From: Bradyrhizobium sp. CCBAU 51627
GTDB taxonomy: Bacteria > Pseudomonadota > Alphaproteobacteria > Rhizobiales > Xanthobacteraceae
Direction: 5' to 3'
Assembly (NCBI RefSeq): GCF_028128765.1
Contig: NZ_LBJG01000082.1
Coordinates: 1-64,000, forward strand
DNA length: 64,000 nucleotides
The notes below the pieces were generated by a model, which searched no databases, was not told where the DNA came from, and was given only the letters and a program-made list of their open reading frames with translations. This document shows, one piece after another, positions 8,106-18,094 of the stretch. Position 1 is the first letter of the stretch, and every line of letters starts with the position of its first letter. Made by a program: the position numbers and the translations under genes.

Positions 8106-8907
8106 ATGAACTCAGCTCCGGAGGGCTGTACAACGCCATCTCACGCGAGCAGCCAGCCTCAAAATCGAGCGAACGGTCCTTCCGCGCTCTGACTTGATCT
8201 GGGATTTTGATTGTGTGTCGGTGTCGTTGCGTTCGACTGAACACGCTGACGAAATAGCCAGTTGCGGCTCACAGAGTAGTAGTTGCAGCCGAATTAGATA
8301 TATTCAGCCACGACATGAATAATCCGGCTGAGCGTCTGAACTATAATAAATTGGCGCGAACGCGCACCAACGCGCGTCAACAGGAACCTCAGCCCAGTCG
8401 TGGCGGCTCGAGACCAACCAACCCCGGATGTAGAATCTCGAGCAAGCAGGTAGCCCTGTCACTCTCGACTGCTTTGGTCTGCCCCGCGATACTTATGCGA
8501 GTAACCGTAAGACCGCAAACTGCCCTTTTCATGTCCTGCGATGACGGCCGACACCTCGACGACAGTACCGTCTTCAACCGCTGATCGCAACAAAGCCAGA
8601 GGCAGACGCGCACTGCGCTCTGACGATACCCGAACCTATCGAATGCATATCCAAAAGGAATTTTCAATTTCCTCCGCTGTAGCCGATCTTAGGCCTCGAG
8701 AGCCCGGCCACCGGATGCCAACGATCTAAGGCGACTAATCGCGCCAATTCGCGCGGCGCGGGCAAAGGAGTCCCGATGAAATTACCAGCGACCGGCTCGC
8801 CGTTCCCCCGCATCAAGTCAGCTAGGACCTCTCTCTCATGCTTTCACTCCACGACGATTTCAACTTTGTTGCGCGGCTGCGCCTACTTTGAGCTTGGGAA
8901 AAAAGGG
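8106..8907. other. Long intergenic stretch between AraC regulator and cytochrome c
   Basis: Divergent regulatory space between the AraC gene and the cytochrome c gene. The sequence near 8191-8205 (ttgatctgggatttt) resembles one half of an FNR/FixK site (TTGAT...ATCAA), but the second half is poor. The frame of the cytochrome gene is open back to 8776, but those residues do not look like protein of that family. No other gene is recognisable. Confidence 0.35.
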
Positions 8908-9294
8908 ATGTTCGCAATGAACAACGCAGGAAAGGTTGGAGCGTTTTTCGCGACGCTCCTGTTTGCGGGAGCAGCTGCCGATCCGGGCTACGCGCAGAAT
9001 GCTGAGCACGGAAAAATCGTCTTCCAAGCCTGCGCTACGTGCCACACTACGGATCAGACCAACCGTGTTGGACCCGGCCTAGGAGGACTCATTGGCAGGA
9101 AGGCAGGTACGGCCCCGGGATTCCACTACAGTGACGCGATGAAGAAGTCCGATATTGTTTGGGATACCAAGATTCTCGATGCGTATCTTGAAGCGCCGCA
9201 GAAAGTGGTTCCCGGAAACAAGATGCCCTACGCAGGAATGACGAACCCAACCGATCGGGCCGACCTCGTCGGCTATCTGGCAACGCTGAAATAG
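8908..9294 (+). CDS. Periplasmic class I cytochrome c
   Basis: Small soluble monohaem cytochrome c, 128 residues, exported by a signal peptide (KVGAFFATLLFAGAAADPGYAQ, cleavage near residue 30). The haem attachment motif is CATCH at residues 42-46. The distal methionine is probably M106 in GNKMPYAGM. The RVGPGLGGLIGRKAG and DLVGYLATLK segments are typical of the cytochrome c2/c550 class in alphaproteobacteria. Such proteins carry electrons between bc1 complex, oxidases and dehydrogenases. The start at 8908 follows aaaaaaggg; the Met at 8917 is the alternative. It stands alone, without a partner enzyme directly beside it, though a variant cbb3 oxidase is encoded 15 kb away. Confidence 0.92.
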   Translation: MFAMNNAGKVGAFFATLLFAGAAADPGYAQNAEHGKIVFQACATCHTTDQTNRVGPGLGGLIGRKAGTAPGFHYSDAMKKSDIVWDTKILDAYLEAPQKVVPGNKMPYAGMTNPTDRADLVGYLATLK

Positions 9295-10029
9295 GAGCTC
9301 GTTAGGCGAGACATCAGCAAGGTACAGCCCGTTTCTGACGTGAAACGTCCTTACTGCCGACTGCATGTGCAAGCGTCCGAATCGCGGTCCTCTTCCGATC
9401 GGCTGATGTTCGAGGGAACCGACACTTGGAAAGCCAACTCTAGGCGGTGAGCCTTTCGAAATGTGCCTCAGCGACAGTGTGCCCGCTGTCGCGTACTACA
9501 ACACGGAGGATGGGCGCATCGTCCTTCTTCACACTAAGGTGCCGCCGGAGCCCATGGCCCGGGACACGGATGACGACTGGGGCATGGCGTTTCGAAACGT
9601 TTACGATAAGCTTAGAACCGAGTAGTCGCGAAGTTCCGCTGATTTCGTGCGCCTCCCGACGCCCCGAATACGGCGTGCTCCTCGATGGCTGATGATAAGC
9701 CCAATACAGTTCCGGCAATCGCCTGCGGGGCAGCGACATTAGTCCTGGTTCGGCGTAGGCAAGCGAAATTAGACGATCTCTACCGACCAGCACACCGATT
9801 GCTAGGAGGCTCATATCCCCGCCGAGGTCCGCGAATTTACGTGAGCGGACCTCCTGTCCTCATACGCACTCACTTCTTGCTGGTGCGTCACGCTGGGCAA
9901 CATCGGCTCCGGCAAGTCGGCGTGTATAACGCCGCAACACAGATGAAGTCATTATGGCCGTTCGTTTCGGTTATCTATCTCCGGATTTCGCAATTACCTT
10001 CAGAGTAAAAGGAGCGTCAAGAGGTCAAA
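9295..10029. other. Intergenic stretch without recognisable genes
   Basis: No frame on either strand here gives a recognisable protein. The stretch lies between the cytochrome c gene and a frameshifted DUF1993 gene. AAAGGAGC at 10009-10016 provides a ribosome binding site for the latter. Confidence 0.35.
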
Positions 10030-10547
10030 ATGTCGTTCTCTGTCTATGAAATCACAGTTCCTGTCATGGTACATGGACTGAACGTAATGGATAAATATCT
10101 CGACGACGCTAAGGCGCTCGAACGGTTCAAAGGGTTTGAGGCCGGGGCGATTCTTGGCGAGAGGCTCGCGCCAGACATCACCTTCGGAGAACAGTTCTCC
10201 GTGATTTGCAACAAGGTCGAGGCACACATTGCAAAATTAATGCGAGAGGCCCCGCCGGGACCACGCGACATCGCGATGGCGTATCCGGCGTTGAACAGTA
10301 GACTAATCGAAACTCGCAGCTTCCTGAAAAACGTGCAGCCGGTGCGCAGTCCCACACATACGAACTTACGCCGCCTATCGTTCGTGGATGGTTCGGCGGC
10401 GACGACTACATCCGGCACCTAGTACTACCGGACTTCTTTTTCCATATCTCAGTTGCGCACGCGATCCTCCGGAAGCTCGGAGCGAAAATCGGAAAGCGCG
10501 ACTACCTCGGCAATCTTGCTCAGCAGAGTGGCGGTGACTACTCGTAG
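10030..10547 (+). pseudogene. DUF1993-family gene broken by a frameshift
   Basis: The N-terminal frame (10030 to about 10340) encodes SFSVYEITVPVMVHGLNVMD and LGERLAPDITFGEQFSVICN, the hallmarks of DUF1993, a small four-helix family of unknown function related to the DinB fold. The frame then turns to nonsense and stops at 10422. In the next frame the family's C-terminus continues perfectly: YELTPPIVRGWFGGDDYIRH, then LPDFFFHISVAHAILRKLGA, KIGKRDYLG, stopping at 10545-10547. One base lost at about 10337-10346 accounts for this. With one base restored the protein would have about 172 residues, full length for the family. It has a good ribosome binding site (AAAGGAGC). It is probably a recent pseudogene, or a sequencing error. 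Confidence 0.82.
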
Positions 10548-10805
10548 AGGCGGACGCGACGCGTGGCATGATCCACGCCCTTCAAGGCAGGGAGGGCGAG
10601 TTTGACGGATGCCGTAGGCACCAGCGCTGCGAGAGGTCATCCGAATAGACGCCGCCTGTCGCGATCACGAGTATTCCATACGCGGTCTTTTCGACCGAAT
10701 AGATCCCGCTGGCGCTGTTACTCAGTCTTATATCTCACCCGTCGGGTCCGGATCGTCATCGCTGCGCGCTGTGACGCCCTCTGGATTACTGGCACGGACT
10801 AAGAA

Positions 10806-10905
10806 GGACATCGCATAGCATCCACAAAAACAGCGGAGTACCGCCTTTCAACGTCGACCTCACAGGACGTGCCGCCGATCTTTAACTTGAAAGCGATGGA
10901 TGCCT
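10806..10905 (-). pseudogene. Remnant of a 2Fe-2S subunit of a molybdenum hydroxylase
   Basis: Minus-strand translation gives SIAFKLKIGGTSCEVDVE, then after a one-frame shift GGTPLFLWMLCDV. Together they match the N-terminus of the small 2Fe-2S subunits of isoquinoline 1-oxidoreductase and aldehyde/CO dehydrogenase type enzymes, which read roughly 'F.LKINGT...VDVDPDTPLLWVLRDVL'. The iron-sulfur cysteines that should follow are absent. This is a fragment of about 33 codons, left behind by deletion. The identification rests on recalled family pattern. Confidence 0.5.
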
Positions 10906-10961
10906 CTCGATGGCGCAGGATGCAGCCGGTTGGCCCGGCATGCATCGACGGGAACGAGGTG

Positions 10962-11879
10962 CTACGAACGAACGCGGATGATCGTCTTCCCCTTGTGTCG
11001 TTCGGTCGAGTTAAAGGCGGCGATGGCCTCGTCCAGGGACGAGACGGCACCGATGTTCGTGCGCAGTCGTCCGTCTCGCGCCCGCTGGACGATCTCACCC
11101 AATTGGGCGCGATCAGATTCGACGACGAAATCGATCGCAAAACCGTCAGCGGGCCGTGTCTCGATCGGGCCGGCAATGCTTACCAACGTTCCTCCGGCTC
11201 GAACTAGTGCCGCGGATCGTTTCCCAATATCGCCGCCAAAGACATCGAAAACCAGATCGACTGGGCCGACGTCTTCCAATGCGTCGCCCCCAAGATCGAC
11301 GAACTCTTGCGCGCCGAACTCGAACGCCGCCGCTCGGTCGGGGGCGCGTCCAGTGCCGATGACGTAGGCGCCAGCCTCTCGTGCGAGTTGGATCGCCATT
11401 GAACCCACTGCACCGGCGGCGCCATGAGCGAGGATGCTCTGCCCCGCCTTAAGGCGACCGTGCTGGATCAGCCCCTGCCATGCGGTCAAGCCAGGCATCG
11501 GCAGGCTTGCGCCCACCACAAAATCGACATCGCCCGGCAGCGGCGCGAGGTTGCGGGCATCGACGGCCACATACTCGGCCAGGGTGCCGTCGCGATACCA
11601 GTCGGCGAGACCAAACACTCGTTGTCCGACCGACAGTCCTGTCGTGCCGTAGCCGAGCGCGGTAACCACTCCGGCCAGCTCGTGCCCAGGGACCGACGGT
11701 GTTCGGTTACGATCGAGGCGATCAGTCCAACTTGGAGGCCAGGTCAGCTCATCCCAAGTAAAGCCCGACGCATGAACCTCAACCACAACGTCGTTTATTG
11801 CTGCCTGCGGCTGCTGCCGCTCCACGAGCTTCATCCCGCTTGTTCCGGCGGCTTGGTTGGTCACAATGATCGCCTTCAT
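10962..11879 (-). CDS. NAD(P)H-dependent oxidoreductase of the MDR/quinone oxidoreductase family
   Basis: Zinc-independent medium-chain dehydrogenase/reductase of 305 residues. The N-terminal GroES-like domain has DVVVEVHASGFTWDELTWPP and VPGHELAGVVTALG; the catalytic zinc cysteines of alcohol dehydrogenases are lacking, as in quinone oxidoreductases. The Rossmann domain carries ILAHGAAGAVGSMAIQLARE (about residues 147-166), with the AAGAVG nucleotide loop. The C-terminus ends LDEAIAAFNSTERHKGKTII, where the KGKTI motif is typical. The start is the ATG at 11879, preceded by GAGGAA; the frame is open to 11945 but would run into the RND gene. It lies 62 bp downstream of the RND pump gene in the same direction, so it may be co-transcribed. 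The substrate is unknown. Confidence 0.9.
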   Translation of the reverse strand: MKAIIVTNQAAGTSGMKLVERQQPQAAINDVVVEVHASGFTWDELTWPPSWTDRLDRNRTPSVPGHELAGVVTALGYGTTGLSVGQRVFGLADWYRDGTLAEYVAVDARNLAPLPGDVDFVVGASLPMPGLTAWQGLIQHGRLKAGQSILAHGAAGAVGSMAIQLAREAGAYVIGTGRAPDRAAAFEFGAQEFVDLGGDALEDVGPVDLVFDVFGGDIGKRSAALVRAGGTLVSIAGPIETRPADGFAIDFVVESDRAQLGEIVQRARDGRLRTNIGAVSSLDEAIAAFNSTERHKGKTIIRVRS

Positions 11880-11941
11880 GGGAATTTCCTCTTCGCCATT
11901 TCTCTGTGTAGTTGAGTCTCTTCCGGCTTCTTCGCGCCACC

Positions 11942-14900
11942 TCACTCCGCCGCGGTTGCTATCGACTGCGTCGGCCGGCCCTCGTTCTTGCCTTCTGCGA
12001 GGTTCCGCACCACCATGTAGAAGATGGGCGTGAAGATCAGGCCGAACAATGTAACGCCCAGCATGCCGAAGAAGACGGCGACGCCGACCGCTTCACGCAT
12101 TTCCGATCCCGACCCGGTGGAGAAGACGAGCGGCAGCACGCCAAGGACGAAAGCGAACGAGGTCATCAGGATTGGCCGCAGTCTCAACCGGCAAGCCTCG
12201 ATAACGGCCTCCAGGCGCGGTTTTCCCCTAAGCTCGATGTCCCGCGCAAACTCGACGATCAGGATCGCGTTCTTGGCCGCAAGCCCCACCAGCACCACGA
12301 AGCCGATCTGCGTCAGGATGTTAATATCCTGGCCCATGATGCGCACGCCGATCGTGGCTGCAAACAGGCACATCGGCACGATCAGGATCACCGCCAGTGG
12401 CAGAGTCCAGCTGCCGTACTGTGCCGCGAGGACCAGATAGACGAACAGCACGCAGATCGGAAACACATACAGTCCGGCATTGCCACCCGTCACCTGTTGG
12501 TAGGACAGATCGGTCCATTCAAAAGAAAAGCCGCTCGGTAATGTTTTGTCGGCGAGTTGCTTGATGGTGTTGAGCGCCGTCTTCGAGCTCACGCCCGGTG
12601 CCGGCTCGCCCTGCAGTTCGGATGCTGAGTAGAGATTGTAGCGCGCGACACGATCGGGCCCGGAGACATCCTTCAAGTCCACTACGCTGCCGAGCATAAC
12701 CATGTCACCGGCCGCGTTTCGGGTGCGCAGCCGCGCCAAATCGGAGGCCTCCCTTCGGAATGGCAGATCGGCCTGCGCGGTGACGTGGTAGGTGCGCCCA
12801 AACAGGTTGAAATCATTTACATAGGTCGAACCGAAGTAGGTCTGAATCGTGTCGTTAATGCTGGCGATGGGAACACCGAGCTTCTGCGCCTTCACGCGAT
12901 CGATTTCGACGAATAGCTGCGGCGTATTCGCCGTAAACGGCGAGAACACCGACGTTAGGTTTGGCGACTTTCGTGCGGCGGCCACGAGCTCGTCCGTCGC
13001 AGCCCCCAGCAACTCGGGACCGCGCCCCTGTCGATCCTGGATGCGGATGGCGAAGCCCCCGCCGGTGCCGATGCCTGGCACCGCAGGCGGTGGAATAACG
13101 ATGACGAAGGCGCCCTGGATCGCCGACAGCCGCTTTCGCAGGTTCGCAGTGATCACGCTGGCAGTCAGACCCTTCCTAACCCGGGCCTCGGGATCGTCGA
13201 ACACGGGAAACAGTGCCGCGGCGTTACCCGCCTGCGTGCGCGTCGCCCCCGAGAAGCCAGCAAACGCCGCGACACGGACGATACCTGGCGTATCAAGCGC
13301 GATCCGCTCGATTTCGCGCACCACCGCGGTGGTCCGCACAAGCGAAGCAGCCCCCGGCAATTGCACCGAGATGATTAGGTAACCACGATCCTGCGCGGGA
13401 ATGAAACCCTGCGAGGTGGTAGCGAGCAGCCAGCCGGCGCTGCCGATCAGCGCGACATAGATTGCAAGCATCACCACCGTATGGCGGATCACGAAGTCGG
13501 CGGCGGCCGCATAACCGTGCGCCAGGCGATCGAAGATGCGATTGAAAAGAACGGCGAAGCTGTCCCAGCCACGGGCAATGATGTTCCAGCGCGCCGGCCG
13601 ACGTTTCTCCTCATGCGGAGTAAGGATCTTCGATGCCAGTGCTGGCGACAGCGTTAGCGAGCAGAAGCACGAAATCGCGGTTGCGACCGCGATGGTGACG
13701 GCGAATTGCTGGAAGAACCGCCCGGAGATGCCGCCGAGGAACGCGGTCGGCACGAACACTGCGCAGAGCACGAGCGCAATCGACACAAGCGCACCGCCAA
13801 CCTCCTCCATCGTCTTGAGCGCCGCCTCGCGCCGGCTCATACCGAGCTGAAGATGTCGCTCGACATTCTCCACAACCACGATGGCGTCGTCGACTACGAT
13901 GCCGACCGCAAGCACGAGGCCGAACAACGTGAGGTTATTGATGCCGAAGCCGAGCGCGGCCATCGCTGCAAAGGTGCCGACCAACGACACCGGAATTGCG
14001 ACAATCGGGATGATCGCAGGCCGCCAACCTTGAAGGAACACCAGCACCACGATCACCACGAGCGCCATCGCCTCGTAGATCGTCTTGATCAGCTCATGGA
14101 TCGATTGGGCGATGAACTCGGTGGGATTGTAGCCTATATTATAGTCGAGCCCCTTTGGGAAGCTCGTCTTGAGCTGCACCATCGTGTCGGAGATATGCTT
14201 CGCAGTGGCGAGCGCATTCGATCCGGGCCGTTGCGTCACCACCATCGCGACGGCAGATTTACGCAGTATGAAGCTGTTGGTGGTGTAGGCCAGCGCGCCA
14301 AGCTCGATCCGCGCGACATCGCGCAGCCGTACGGTACGGCCGTCGGAACCAGCCTTCACCACGATGTCCTCAAATTGCCTGATATCCTTGAGGCGGCCAG
14401 TGAAGACGAGGTTCGGCTGGAATGCGCGATCAGCAATTGGCGGCTCCGCAATCTGGCCGCCGGCGATCTGCAGGTTCTGAGCGCGGACCGCAGCAATGAC
14501 GTCGCTCGATGTCATGCCAAGACTAGCGATCTTGTCGGGGTCGAGCCATAGTCGCATCGAGTAGTCGCGCGCGCCAAACATCTGGATATCGCCGACGCCG
14601 TCGAGTCGTAACAGCTGGTCGCGTACCTGCAACAGTGTGTAATTTGAGATGTAGAGCTGGTCGAAGCTATCGTCTGGCGAAAGCATGAACACGACCATGA
14701 GGATATCGGGCGAGTTCTTGCGGGTGATTACTCCGTTGCGCTGCACCTCCTCCGGCAGCCGCGGCTGCGCGATCGCGACGCGGTTCTGCACTAGGACTTG
14801 GGCCTTGTCGAGATCGGTACCAAGCTTAAAGGTCACGGTTATCGTGAGCTGGCCGTTGGAGGTCGCTTGGCTGTACAAGTACAGCATGTCCTCGACACCA

Positions 14901-15115
14901 TTGATCTCCTGCTCGATGGGAGCTGCGACCGTGTCGGATACAGTCTGTGCCGAAGCGCCGGGGTATTGCGTGGTGACCGTAACCGTAGGCGGCACTACCT
15001 GCGGATATTCAGAGACGGGGAGTGTCTGGTACGCGATCGTGCCCACAATCAAGAGCACGATCGATAGCACCATCGCTAGAATGGGCTGATTGACGGAAAG
15101 ACGTCCGAGATTCAT
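11942..15115 (-). CDS. RND-family multidrug efflux pump, inner-membrane subunit (HAE1/AcrB type)
   Basis: Full-length RND transporter of 1057 residues, starting MNLGRLSVNQPILAMVLS as HAE1 pumps do. It should form the trimeric, proton-driven inner-membrane part of a tripartite pump. Residue blocks visible: transmembrane helix 4 with the proton-relay pair in VGIVVDDAIVVVENVERHL, the large periplasmic loops (QYFGSTYVNDFNLFGRTYHV), and helix 10-11 blocks LVLAAQYGSWTLPLAV and GLAAKNAILIVEFARD. All the essential parts seem intact. The ATG overlaps the stop of the upstream adaptor gene by four bases (ATGA). No outer-membrane factor gene is adjacent, so a TolC-like channel must come from elsewhere. 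Substrates cannot be read from sequence. Confidence 0.96.
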   Translation of the reverse strand: MNLGRLSVNQPILAMVLSIVLLIVGTIAYQTLPVSEYPQVVPPTVTVTTQYPGASAQTVSDTVAAPIEQEINGVEDMLYLYSQATSNGQLTITVTFKLGTDLDKAQVLVQNRVAIAQPRLPEEVQRNGVITRKNSPDILMVVFMLSPDDSFDQLYISNYTLLQVRDQLLRLDGVGDIQMFGARDYSMRLWLDPDKIASLGMTSSDVIAAVRAQNLQIAGGQIAEPPIADRAFQPNLVFTGRLKDIRQFEDIVVKAGSDGRTVRLRDVARIELGALAYTTNSFILRKSAVAMVVTQRPGSNALATAKHISDTMVQLKTSFPKGLDYNIGYNPTEFIAQSIHELIKTIYEAMALVVIVVLVFLQGWRPAIIPIVAIPVSLVGTFAAMAALGFGINNLTLFGLVLAVGIVVDDAIVVVENVERHLQLGMSRREAALKTMEEVGGALVSIALVLCAVFVPTAFLGGISGRFFQQFAVTIAVATAISCFCSLTLSPALASKILTPHEEKRRPARWNIIARGWDSFAVLFNRIFDRLAHGYAAAADFVIRHTVVMLAIYVALIGSAGWLLATTSQGFIPAQDRGYLIISVQLPGAASLVRTTAVVREIERIALDTPGIVRVAAFAGFSGATRTQAGNAAALFPVFDDPEARVRKGLTASVITANLRKRLSAIQGAFVIVIPPPAVPGIGTGGGFAIRIQDRQGRGPELLGAATDELVAAARKSPNLTSVFSPFTANTPQLFVEIDRVKAQKLGVPIASINDTIQTYFGSTYVNDFNLFGRTYHVTAQADLPFRREASDLARLRTRNAAGDMVMLGSVVDLKDVSGPDRVARYNLYSASELQGEPAPGVSSKTALNTIKQLADKTLPSGFSFEWTDLSYQQVTGGNAGLYVFPICVLFVYLVLAAQYGSWTLPLAVILIVPMCLFAATIGVRIMGQDINILTQIGFVVLVGLAAKNAILIVEFARDIELRGKPRLEAVIEACRLRLRPILMTSFAFVLGVLPLVFSTGSGSEMREAVGVAVFFGMLGVTLFGLIFTPIFYMVVRNLAEGKNEGRPTQSIATAAE

Positions 15116-16314
15116 GACTTACTGCCGCTGATCTCGACGTTGCGCGGGCTCACTTTAGCGCCAACGCGGGCTCGCTGAAGGCCGTCGATGATGACACGGT
15201 CCTCCGGCTTCAGGCCCGTGCGAATCACGCGCAGTCCCTGGTCCAACGGGCCAAGTTCGACCGCGCGCGCTTCCACGGTGTTGTCATCCTTCACCACGAA
15301 CACGATCTTGCGCGACTGATCGGTCGCGATCGCTACATCTGGCAAAAGAAGCGCCTCATACGGCGAGGAGCCAATCAGCCGGACGCGGCCAAACTGGCCG
15401 GGCAGGATGGATAGATCGTGGTTCGGGATGATCGCGCGGCTGCGCAAAGTGCCGGTGGACACATCGAGCCGGTTGTCGATGAAATCCATATGGCCTACAT
15501 GCGATGGTTTGGCTTCGCCGGTCAGCGCAACCTGCACTGGATTAGGCGTATCGCGCGAGCTCGGCCGCCTACCCTCGAACCACAACTTGCTGTTCTTGAG
15601 ATAGGTCGCCTCGTCAACGTCGAAATAAATGTACATTGGGTCCATTGACACGATGGTGGTAAGTAGCGTCGAACCGCCATTGTCGCTCCCCTGCACGAGG
15701 TTACCGACGCTCACGAAATGACGGCTGACGCGACCGGTGATCGGCGCCACCACATGCGTGAACTCGACATTAAGCTGGGCGGCCTTTAGCGCACCTTCGG
15801 CGATAGTCTCGGCGGCGTGAGCTGCCTCCAAGGCTTCGCGACGCTGGTCGACAACTTGCTCGGAGACAGCGCTGGTCTTTACGAGGGTGAGCCCGCGCTC
15901 AAGCTCTCGCTTGGCCAGCTCTGTCTTGGCGCGCGCATCGGCAAGCTGACCGTCGGCTTGAGTTGCCACCGCCTCGAACGGACGAGGATCGATGACGTAG
16001 AGCAGATCCCCAGCGCGCACCATGTCGCCGTCTTTGAACTCGACACTGGTGACAAAGCCACCGACGCGGGCGCGGACTTGCACCTCCTGGATCGCCTCGA
16101 ACCGGCCAGTGAACTCGTCCCAGTCGGTGACCGTGCGCTTGACCGGTTGTGCCACCGTCACCGACGGCGGCGGCGCGGCCGCTTGCGACTGCGCCTTCTC
16201 GTTGCACCCCGCCAACACAAGCGTAAGCAGCATACAGACCGATGCGACGACGCATCGGTGAAACCGAGGGAGGATGAACCGGATCGCCGCAGCCATTCCT
16301 TCAGCCGCACTCAC
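15112..16314 (-). CDS. RND efflux periplasmic adaptor (membrane fusion protein, AcrA type)
   Basis: Membrane fusion protein of about 400 residues. A lipoprotein signal is visible (SVCMLLTLVLAGCNEK; lipobox LAGC), so the mature protein is probably lipid-anchored at Cys. The barrel-sandwich/lipoyl parts are FTGRFEAIQEVQVRARVGGF and LNVEFTHVVAPITGRVSRHF, flanking a coiled coil (about residues 100-165, RAKTELAKRELERGLTL and onwards). The membrane-proximal barrel follows (RARVGAKVSPRNVEI). I choose the GTG at 16314, six bases after GGGAGAG; a TTG at 16329 and an ATG at 16296 are alternatives. It overlaps the pump gene by four bases. I see no repressor gene beside the pair. Confidence 0.95.
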   Translation of the reverse strand: MSAAEGMAAAIRFILPRFHRCVVASVCMLLTLVLAGCNEKAQSQAAAPPPSVTVAQPVKRTVTDWDEFTGRFEAIQEVQVRARVGGFVTSVEFKDGDMVRAGDLLYVIDPRPFEAVATQADGQLADARAKTELAKRELERGLTLVKTSAVSEQVVDQRREALEAAHAAETIAEGALKAAQLNVEFTHVVAPITGRVSRHFVSVGNLVQGSDNGGSTLLTTIVSMDPMYIYFDVDEATYLKNSKLWFEGRRPSSRDTPNPVQVALTGEAKPSHVGHMDFIDNRLDVSTGTLRSRAIIPNHDLSILPGQFGRVRLIGSSPYEALLLPDVAIATDQSRKIVFVVKDDNTVEARAVELGPLDQGLRVIRTGLKPEDRVIIDGLQRARVGAKVSPRNVEISGSKS

Positions 16315-17056
16315 TTCTGACTCTCCCAAACAAGCTAGAACGCTCGACTGACTGAGACAGGTCGACAGTGTCCTCTTGCGGCAACGTGACGTTTGCGGTC
16401 ATTTCTGATCGATCCAGACGCAATTACTGCAGGAAAAGCAGCAATATTTTGGAGCAGATAGCTCGATCGACGGCACGGCCATCAGACGCGACAGCCTCAA
16501 TTGCGCCGCTGCGCTGCATGTCGAGTCTCCAATAGCAACGTGTCCCGCGCGTCGGTTCCGCATTGAAAGTTGCGATAAGAGGGAGAGTGACCTTGCAGCG
16601 CGGCGAAGGGAAATTACAATTCGCCATGGACTTGATAAACGATTGTTATCGCTACTTTTCGAGTGGCAGGATCTTTAGTCGGGATGCACGACCACTCGCA
16701 CATTGGGTCCGGCGCGTCCTGTCAGCAGAGAGCTCTGAGCCACGCTGAGTCAGCGAATCCGCAATAAACGTCGTCATGACCCGCACAACGTCTACGCTAC
16801 TTAGGTCGCGAGCCCGGAGAGACACTCTATCCGTAATCTGCGTCAGCGAAACGCACGAACAAGTCTAAGGTCCGCCATTCATGATGCGCATGAATAACTC
16901 AGATACATTTTGACCGGCTAGCAGGTTTGGCGTCTTGCGTGCTAACTGCGCCGTTCTATCTAGGCATTACTTGCCTTCTGCGGACGCTTTGAACTACCCG
17001 CCTTCCTGGAAGTCGTCTCGTACTCTGTTTCTCGGCCGTGACTCTGTAGGGTTGTG
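16315..17056. other. Intergenic stretch without recognisable genes
   Basis: Divergent space upstream of the RND operon and of the membrane protein at 17057. I see no protein-like frame and no clear operator, although the pump promoter must lie at its left end. Confidence 0.4.
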
Positions 17057-18094
17057 ATGGACGAAAGTGTTGGCGAGCAAAATCGCAGGACGCACCTCGA
17101 GAAGCGATACAGCTATCTCCCTTTTGCACCGGCGGCGGCGGCGATTTGTTATCCATTTCTCCTCGATGTTTTCCATGCCATCGTCGGTACGCAAGTGGTA
17201 AGCTTGCCACCTTTCGCAGTCGCCAGCGCGACATTCGCCTTGGTCGTTGCGTTCGTGGTGCCGTTTCTCGGGATCGCCCTGGCTTGTCGACCAACGTACG
17301 GTCCAGGTTCGAGACGCCTCGCCTATGCGAGCGTGGTGTCGCCAACCCTCTATGTGTTTCTCGGCGTTGTGCAAGCTCTAATCAAGAGCCCTATTCCCGA
17401 TGAGGTCATTTGGTGCGCGATCTGGCTCGCAATCGCGAAATGGTCGCAGTCTGCCCGAGATCCGGTTAAATCAGCTGAGCCTGCGGTGGGAGGTTGGCGG
17501 AGTGTCCACGGAGTATCGGCCCTGGTCCTCAGCCTATATGTGGTGTTTCATCTCGCCAACCATCTGTTCGGCTTGATAGGTCCTGACGCGCACGCCGCAG
17601 TAATGAAGATCGGACGCATGGCCTATCGCTCTACCGTAGGTGAACCGTTGTTGATTGCAACGATGCTTTTCCAGATCGGCACCGGCCTCTTTCTGGCGTG
17701 GCGCTGGAGCGCTACGGCGCATAACTTCCAGAGGACCTATCAGGTCGCTTCGGGAGCCTATCTTTCAGTCTTTATTCTCGGCCACATGAATTCAGTCTTC
17801 GTCTACGCTCGAAGCTTTCTCGGCATACCCACGGATTGGAACTTCGCAATCGGAGCTCCGACTGGTCTCATTCATGACGCTTGGAACATCCGTCTACTGC
17901 CTCACTACGCGCTCGGCGTCTTCTTTGTCCTGAGCCATCTCGCTTCAGGATTAAGAGTGGTTCTGATCGCACACGGTGTTGATCAACGTGTTGCCGGTCG
18001 TCTTTGGGGTACCTGCCTCGCTATAAGCGCGGTCGTAGCGTCAGCAATCATCGCGGGAATGTCTGGAGTCCGGATCGGTGCATTGGTCTCGTGA
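17057..18094 (+). CDS. Multi-pass membrane protein, possible haem b-binding type, unknown function
   Basis: Integral membrane protein of 345 residues that I do not recognise by name. There are about eight hydrophobic segments. The C-terminal half has four helices with repeated histidines: SVHGVSALVLSLYVVFHLAN, LLIATMLFQIGTGLFLAW, YLSVFILGHMNSVFVYARSF and LPHYALGVFFVLSHLASGLR. This layout resembles the four-helix cytochrome b anchors of succinate dehydrogenase/fumarate reductase, with paired His ligands. No flavin or iron-sulfur subunit is nearby, so a haem role is only suggested. The N-terminal half looks like an additional four-helix unit. The GTG at 17054 directly before the ATG is an alternative start; no strong ribosome binding site is seen. 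It stands alone in its transcription direction. Confidence 0.68.
   Translation: MDESVGEQNRRTHLEKRYSYLPFAPAAAAICYPFLLDVFHAIVGTQVVSLPPFAVASATFALVVAFVVPFLGIALACRPTYGPGSRRLAYASVVSPTLYVFLGVVQALIKSPIPDEVIWCAIWLAIAKWSQSARDPVKSAEPAVGGWRSVHGVSALVLSLYVVFHLANHLFGLIGPDAHAAVMKIGRMAYRSTVGEPLLIATMLFQIGTGLFLAWRWSATAHNFQRTYQVASGAYLSVFILGHMNSVFVYARSFLGIPTDWNFAIGAPTGLIHDAWNIRLLPHYALGVFFVLSHLASGLRVVLIAHGVDQRVAGRLWGTCLAISAVVASAIIAGMSGVRIGALVS

Noticed and set aside
8191..8205. Possible FNR/FixK half-palindrome (ttgatctgggatttt)
   Set aside because: Only the first half matches TTGAT-N4-ATCAA; the second half differs at most positions.
12024..14551. Several long plus-strand open frames opposite the RND pump gene
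   Set aside because: They are mirror frames of a high-GC coding region; their residues (His/Arg-rich) do not resemble proteins.
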